A DNA stretch of 64,000 bases from positions 2,046,001-2,110,000 of the forward strand of contig OZ244993.1 of NCBI GenBank assembly GCA_965223485.1, given 5' to 3'. The stretch is from VXPQ01 sp965223485 (GTDB lineage: Bacteria; Bacteroidota; Rhodothermia; Rhodothermales; VXPQ01). The translations under genes and the position numbers were made by a program. Of the stretch, positions 60,141 to 64,000 are shown piece by piece (position 1 is the stretch's first letter; each line of letters opens with the position of its first letter). The notes under the pieces were generated by a model. That model had not been told where the DNA came from. It saw nothing but the letters and a program-made list of their open reading frames with translations, and did no database searches.

Positions 60141-62439
60141 GCGAAAGCTCGACTTCCGTCGGAAGCTCCTCGCTTTCCGTACCTACGCCCGACACGACCG
60201 TGATTGTCGTCGTAGCCGAAATCATGTGATGCTCACGGTCTATTCCCCAAACCGTCACCATCGCAGAGCTAGCACCGGTAGGCGTGATCGTCAGCGTCGC
60301 TGCGGCCGGGTCCAGCACGAGGCGCATGGCCGATGTGGTCACGTCATTCTCCTTGCTTTGGTTCGCGTAGACATGAGGGGCTACCACATCATCAGGGAAA
60401 CGCATCTTGTACAACAGCCCGCCCGGAAGCGCATCGCCTGTAGCCGCATTCGGGTCGATGAAGAGCGGGATACGATCCTTTACCTCCTTCTGACCCGTGA
60501 GATTCGTCAGATGCACTACCACCGGCGCATCGCCCGTATTCAGCATGATGCCCGTGGCAAGAACGGCGTATACAGCCAGGTTCATGTTCACAACCGGCTT
60601 CGTGGCCGTCTTGACGGTCAATGTGAATGTCACAGGGAGACTGGTCTCGTCAAGGTTGTTCGTGGCCATGACCGTAACGGTGGTCGGCTTAGTGCCAGCC
60701 CGCCATATCGGCGTAATCGTCATCATACTGCCTTCCACAGTGATCACGGCAATGGAGTCCTTTGGCGTCGCCGTATACGTCAATCCCTCCTTCGCGGGAT
60801 CCGCGAATGCAGCAGGTTCGCCAGTCTTATCGCCGTTCAGATCTTCCAGATCCACCGTAATGGCGTTCCCGTCCGCTACTACTTCCCGGCCACCAATGGC
60901 TACATCCGCCATCGGCGAGGTCTTGGTCACGACCGTCACCATGACGGAATGCGATGTGGATTGGGCAAAGCGGAATTGAGCTTTACGGGAAGCCACTTCC
61001 TTTTTGTCGGCAGCTTTTTCATCCTCGTCGCGCTCGTCATCTGCCGCAGTGCCGGTGTATCCCATAACCCCAAATGTACTGCCATCGGATTCATCCGTAA
61101 AGCAGTAAGCCGCCACGCCCCGAATAGTAGACGTTTGTTGAACTGCCTCAACTGCCGTTTCCGCCGGAGTATTCGGATCAGTGCTGGTGTCTTCTAACCT
61201 GCACATCTCGCCCTTGTCCGTAGCGGTAACTTTGAATGTTATCACACCCGGCGCACGCGGACGGATATTTAACTTGGTTCCCATTCCGCTAACCGTGGCA
61301 ACCATAGACGGAACAATGTAAGTCACATCCGGGGCCGTGCCTACTGACGCAGCCGACGCGTCGCTGGTCTCGATCTTGTATTCAAGCATTCCCCCGCCTA
61401 CCCCGGTAGGATTCGGGGCAGGTGCCGCCCCCGCCATGAATGTAGTCGAGAAGTCTATGTCTGTATTGTCCAAAGCATCTTCCCGCAGAACCATAGCCCC
61501 GGGGGCATTAGCGCTAACGACATAAGGCGAGCTTCCTACACCTACCGATACCGGAACCTGCCATCTGGCGTATTCACCGGCGCCGTCCGTTGCGAATAAC
61601 CAAACGTCGGTCATGTCGCCGTCCGCCGCGTCCTTCGTAAGCGAAATCGTCAGTTTGGCATCATCGGTGGACACCGATACAATATCTTGAGCGTCTTTTG
61701 CGTCGTCTGCGACGACCGCTCTCGACGTCTTGTGTACCTTATCGGCTTGTGCCCTGTAGGTAAGAAAAACGTCGTTCCGATCAGTGAAGAATGCGTTCAA
61801 GTCCTTGAGTGCATCAGGGACAACCGACGTTCTATCTCGCAACTGCAAGGCTACGGTATTCGCAGCCATCTGGGAAGCCGCATTATCTTTGTCCACTATC
61901 TGGGGCGAATTGGCCGACATGATCTCAACGTGGACGGGCTTAAGAGCGTCGTCAGTCATCTCGTCCTCGTCAGTAACCCTATCATACACGGGATCCACAG
62001 CGATTTTGAAGGCGCCGGGCGCAATCGGGTTGATTGTCAGCATACCCGCGCTAATGCTGACCAATGCATGCGGCCCGACGAGAAACGAGGCGGTATTGTT
62101 CGAGTCGTGTTCAGCAGCAGGGGTCTGATCGTCGCCATCGTCTACGGTAAGATCGACCGCTTTCGCTGTCCCGATCTGGTAGTGATGCACCCCCCAAGTA
62201 CCGGGAACTGCACCTGGAAACTCGGTTGTCAGGTCAATGACTATCTCCCCGCCTCCTACGCGGAGGACCTTGGGCTGCGCCATTGCGGACCCCACACCCA
62301 GGAAGCCCGCCAGCAACAGGCAAGCCGCAAGGCGGCCGGTGAAAGCGATACCGCCTGCGGTGGGCCGCAAGCCGTTCCGGGCCCGCACCTCGGTGCAAGT
62401 GCGGTTGATCGCATTGAATTTCTGAAGCAAGAACGTCAT
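59896..62439 (-). CDS. Surface protein B: inverted paralogue of A
   Basis: An 847-residue exported protein with the same layout as A: almost identical signal region (MTFLLQKFNAINRTCTE), a divergent beta-rich middle (for example VITFKVTATDKGEMC, ATKPVVNMNLAVYAV), and an almost identical T9SS-like end (NYPNPFNPQTTIDYALP). Intact frame. Upstream on its own strand, just outside the outer repeat, there is a terminator (62600-62625) and no promoter comparable to that of A, so it may be a silent alternative to A awaiting inversion. Confidence 0.88.
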   Translation of the reverse strand: MTFLLQKFNAINRTCTEVRARNGLRPTAGGIAFTGRLAACLLLAGFLGVGSAMAQPKVLRVGGGEIVIDLTTEFPGAVPGTWGVHHYQIGTAKAVDLTVDDGDDQTPAAEHDSNNTASFLVGPHALVSISAGMLTINPIAPGAFKIAVDPVYDRVTDEDEMTDDALKPVHVEIMSANSPQIVDKDNAASQMAANTVALQLRDRTSVVPDALKDLNAFFTDRNDVFLTYRAQADKVHKTSRAVVADDAKDAQDIVSVSTDDAKLTISLTKDAADGDMTDVWLFATDGAGEYARWQVPVSVGVGSSPYVVSANAPGAMVLREDALDNTDIDFSTTFMAGAAPAPNPTGVGGGMLEYKIETSDASAASVGTAPDVTYIVPSMVATVSGMGTKLNIRPRAPGVITFKVTATDKGEMCRLEDTSTDPNTPAETAVEAVQQTSTIRGVAAYCFTDESDGSTFGVMGYTGTAADDERDEDEKAADKKEVASRKAQFRFAQSTSHSVMVTVVTKTSPMADVAIGGREVVADGNAITVDLEDLNGDKTGEPAAFADPAKEGLTYTATPKDSIAVITVEGSMMTITPIWRAGTKPTTVTVMATNNLDETSLPVTFTLTVKTATKPVVNMNLAVYAVLATGIMLNTGDAPVVVHLTNLTGQKEVKDRIPLFIDPNAATGDALPGGLLYKMRFPDDVVAPHVYANQSKENDVTTSAMRLVLDPAAATLTITPTGASSAMVTVWGIDREHHMISATTTITVVSGVGTESEELPTEVELSQNYPNPFNPQTTIDYALPKAGDVSLVVYDMLGREVDVLLDGPQAAGRHTVRFGANHLPNGTYVYRLVAADKTITRTMVLVK

Positions 62440-62555
62440 GGCTTATGCTCAATGTTGGTTAAAATGACGTGCCACCCTCACAGAGAGTGATCATTTTGGT
62501 ATGGGTGGGTGTGTCCAGGCAGGTGTACGCGCTTAGTGTGTACCCGTAAGGGCAC
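62272..62555. repeat. Outer inverted repeat, right arm (284 bp)
   Basis: Reverse-complement partner of 54654-54937. Covers the leader and signal-peptide codons of gene B. The arms are 7.9 kb apart measured from outer edge to outer edge. Confidence 0.92.
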
Positions 62556-62590
62556 TTGATGGACATGACGTGATCAGGAAGCCCTGTCTC

Positions 62591-62630
62591 AAAAGAAAAC
62601 CCCGCGCCGGACGACCGGGCGGGGCTTTTC
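62591..62630 (-). terminator. Intrinsic terminator after the recombinase gene
   Basis: CCCCGC (62600-62605) pairs with GCGGGG (62619-62624), with inner CCGG/CCGG pairing; read on the minus strand the hairpin is followed by TTTTCTTTT. It also has a T-run on the plus side. It isolates gene B from recombinase transcription. Confidence 0.82.
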
Positions 62631-62727
62631 TCGCGAAATGCCGGAAAGCAGGGGGCATATTCCCTGTAAAGCCGGCGGAATCGTTGAGGCGACAACGACC
62701 TGCCGCCAATCCGCGGTATGTATGACG

Positions 62728-63660
62728 TTATATCCCTATGAAATCGGCAGCGGAATTGTTGAGTTTGTCCTGCTGGTGAATGTAGCGCAAGGTTGTATTG
62801 ATGCTCTTGTGCCGCGCATGGGTCTGTACCTGATGGAGGGTTGCGCCTGCTTCCAGCGCAAGCGTGCACCCTGTATGCCTGAGTGTATGGATGGAAATTT
62901 CGGGCGGCAATCCGGCCCGCTTTGCTGCCCGCTTAATGACGTGGGTTATCTGCCGCGTACCCAAACGGGTGCCCAACGTCCGGCCTATCATTGATCTCCA
63001 TAGCGGCCCGGATTCGATCCTGTAGTATGCCTGCATCTCCTGTATTTCCTCCACCACGTGAACGGGGACCTTCACGAATTGGTTGACGCCGCCCTTCGTT
63101 TCCGGCAGGTCGATCACCCAATGCCCATGCAGCCTTCGGATGTGCTCTACGTCCATGGCGCCAATTTCGGAGCGCCGGAGCAGGCAGTTGAGGAGCGTCA
63201 GCACAATTGCATGATTGCGCTTTGCCGTATTGCAGCGATCCTGTCGTGGGTCAACGAGCGTCGCGTCGAGCAGACGTTGGGACTCTTCTTTGGACAAGGC
63301 GAATATCTTCCGCTGAGTCCTGCTCTCTTTCCTCCGCTTACGGATAAGGTGCTTGTCCGCGGGATTTTTGTGAACAATGTCCATTGCACAAAGCCAATCG
63401 AAGAAGACTGCCGTGGCGGTTACGAATCCTTCGACGGTAGCGGGTGCGAGAACGTTTTCCGCCTCTTCGATTTGCTTGTTGACGTAATCGGTGGTAATCG
63501 CTGCGGCTTCTTTCATGGTCACCGACCCCCTCCCGAAGAATCTGGTCAGGTGATAGTGATAAATGCGAATCGTGTTGGGGCGTTCGTATTTTGCGAGGAA
63601 TCTCTTGATCAAGTCGGTATCGACGTTGATATGAGTCGCTTGCTCGTTTTGAGTGATCAT
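62728..63660 (-). CDS. Tyrosine recombinase (phage-integrase family)
   Basis: A 310-residue site-specific recombinase. The N-terminal SAM-like domain (about 10-100) is followed by the catalytic domain with the R-K-H-R-H-Y set: Arg in LLRRSEIGAM, Lys in ETKGGVNQF, H-x-x-R in SIHTLRHTG, His in HARHKSINT and the nucleophile Tyr in TTLRYIHQ. Size and layout match XerCD-like and phase-variation recombinases rather than large phage integrases. It sits just outside the outer inverted repeat, between surface gene B and a third copy, and may invert or shuffle these genes; integration of a mobile element is the alternative. Confidence 0.93.
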   Translation of the reverse strand: MITQNEQATHINVDTDLIKRFLAKYERPNTIRIYHYHLTRFFGRGSVTMKEAAAITTDYVNKQIEEAENVLAPATVEGFVTATAVFFDWLCAMDIVHKNPADKHLIRKRRKESRTQRKIFALSKEESQRLLDATLVDPRQDRCNTAKRNHAIVLTLLNCLLRRSEIGAMDVEHIRRLHGHWVIDLPETKGGVNQFVKVPVHVVEEIQEMQAYYRIESGPLWRSMIGRTLGTRLGTRQITHVIKRAAKRAGLPPEISIHTLRHTGCTLALEAGATLHQVQTHARHKSINTTLRYIHQQDKLNNSAADFIGI

Positions 63661-63836
63661 GGCGTTAACCGGTTTATTTTGCGTAATTCCGACATCCCTT
63701 CAATGCTGTAAGAAGAGATTCGGACAAACCGGATCATGCTTTGGATATACTGTCCCGGGAAGCTTGGCGGCAAAAGGCCACGGCGCTCCCTTACTGCCCG
63801 CGACAGCGAGCCTTCCTCCCACCCCACAAACACACA

Positions 63837-63868
63837 AGGCCCCCGCCGCCTTGCGGCAACGGGGGCCT
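63837..63868 (-). terminator. Terminator of surface-protein copy C with GCAA tetraloop
   Basis: On the minus strand AGGCCCCCGTTGCC pairs with GGCGGCGGGGGCCT around GCAA, with TGTGTGTTTG following. Compared with copies A and B, the A-U pair next to the loop side is replaced by G-C and the loop changes from GAAA to GCAA, both GNRA. Confidence 0.78.
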
Positions 63869-63910
63869 TGCTTGAGCATCAGCCGAGAGGCGCCTGCCCT
63901 CTCTCGTTGC

Positions 63911-64000
63911 TTATTTGAGTAGAACCATCGTGCGCGTAATGGTCTTGTCTGCCGCCACAAGGCGGTACACGTAGGCGCCGTTGACGGTCACTTTGAATGT
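63911..64000 (-). CDS. Surface protein copy C, last 29 codons (partial, probably rearranged)
   Basis: The C-terminal 29 residues of a third family member: TFKVTVNGAYVYRLVAADKT begins the visible part and TRTMVLLK ends it. Where A and B have ANHLPNGTYVYRL, this copy has TFKVTVNGAYVYRL; TF.(V/L)TV resembles the end of a middle domain in A and B (for example TFTLTVKTATKP). The NYPNPFNP part therefore seems to be missing, as after an internal deletion. The rest lies beyond the window. Confidence 0.7.
   Translation of the reverse strand, partial: TFKVTVNGAYVYRLVAADKTITRTMVLLK

Noticed and set aside
1..64000. tRNA or rRNA genes
   Set aside because: No cloverleaf-like or rRNA-like sequence noticed by reading; a tRNA search program would settle this.

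Overview
The window reads as a GC-rich chromosomal segment from a Bacteroidota/Rhodothermota-type bacterium, most likely a marine Rhodothermales relative; this assignment is inference. The support is a TonB-dependent receptor followed by a PorV/UPF0164-type outer-membrane protein, many secreted proteins ending in the type IX secretion (T9SS)-like C-terminal domain (NYPNPFNP..TTIEYALP ... VYDLLGREV ... SG.Y.YRL ... LLK), no obvious Shine-Dalgarno before many genes, and the carbohydrate toolkit (Gfo/Idh, DUF1080, sulfatase, GH13, GH53).

Layout. 1-3170 (minus): a three-gene operon for a cupredoxin-HEAT protein, an FG-GAP protein and the N-terminus of a PVC-type dehydrogenase-like protein. 3490-6946 (plus): oxidoreductase, MFS transporter and DUF1080 protein behind a promoter with a 14-bp palindrome. 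7080-7961: an A+T-rich SPFH gene unlike its surroundings. 8109-13049: a giant lamin-tail/CotH surface protein. 13161-21285: UPF0182 membrane protein, alkylguanine-DNA methyltransferase, HEAT/cytochrome c dehydrogenase-like lipoprotein, SGNH hydrolase, VOC protein.

21503-28100 is a compact peptide-natural-product locus: three short double-glycine-leader precursors, a fusion of a catalytically dead C39-like domain with a GT2-like glycosyltransferase, an unknown membrane protein, a thioredoxin-like protein and a C39-peptidase ABC exporter. It resembles glycocin logic but with an unusual fused modifying enzyme.

28176-31612 (minus): GH13 enzyme and sulfatase. 31748-41088 (plus): parvulin lipoprotein, TonB receptor, 1288-residue surface protein, PorV-like protein. 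41185-43701 (minus): LRR protein with about 22 near-identical 24-residue repeats. 43889-45586: a decayed MNT-HEPN pair beside an IS3-family element with a visible -1 frameshift signal. 45981-54490 (plus): starch-like binding surface protein, a tandem pair of GH53 galactanases, a second GH13.

54588-64000 looks like a switchable surface-protein locus. Two paralogues (A, plus; B, minus) share almost identical 5' and 3' ends in inverted orientation (284-bp outer and about 323-bp inner arms) with divergent middles; a strong fixed promoter lies just outside the outer arm next to A; a tyrosine recombinase lies just outside the other arm; the 3' end of a third copy enters at the window edge. Between the inner arms sit HicAB, a TIGR02757 protein and two small coiled-coil proteins. 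The two most interesting systems are this invertible-looking locus and the peptide cluster at 21.5-28.1 kb.
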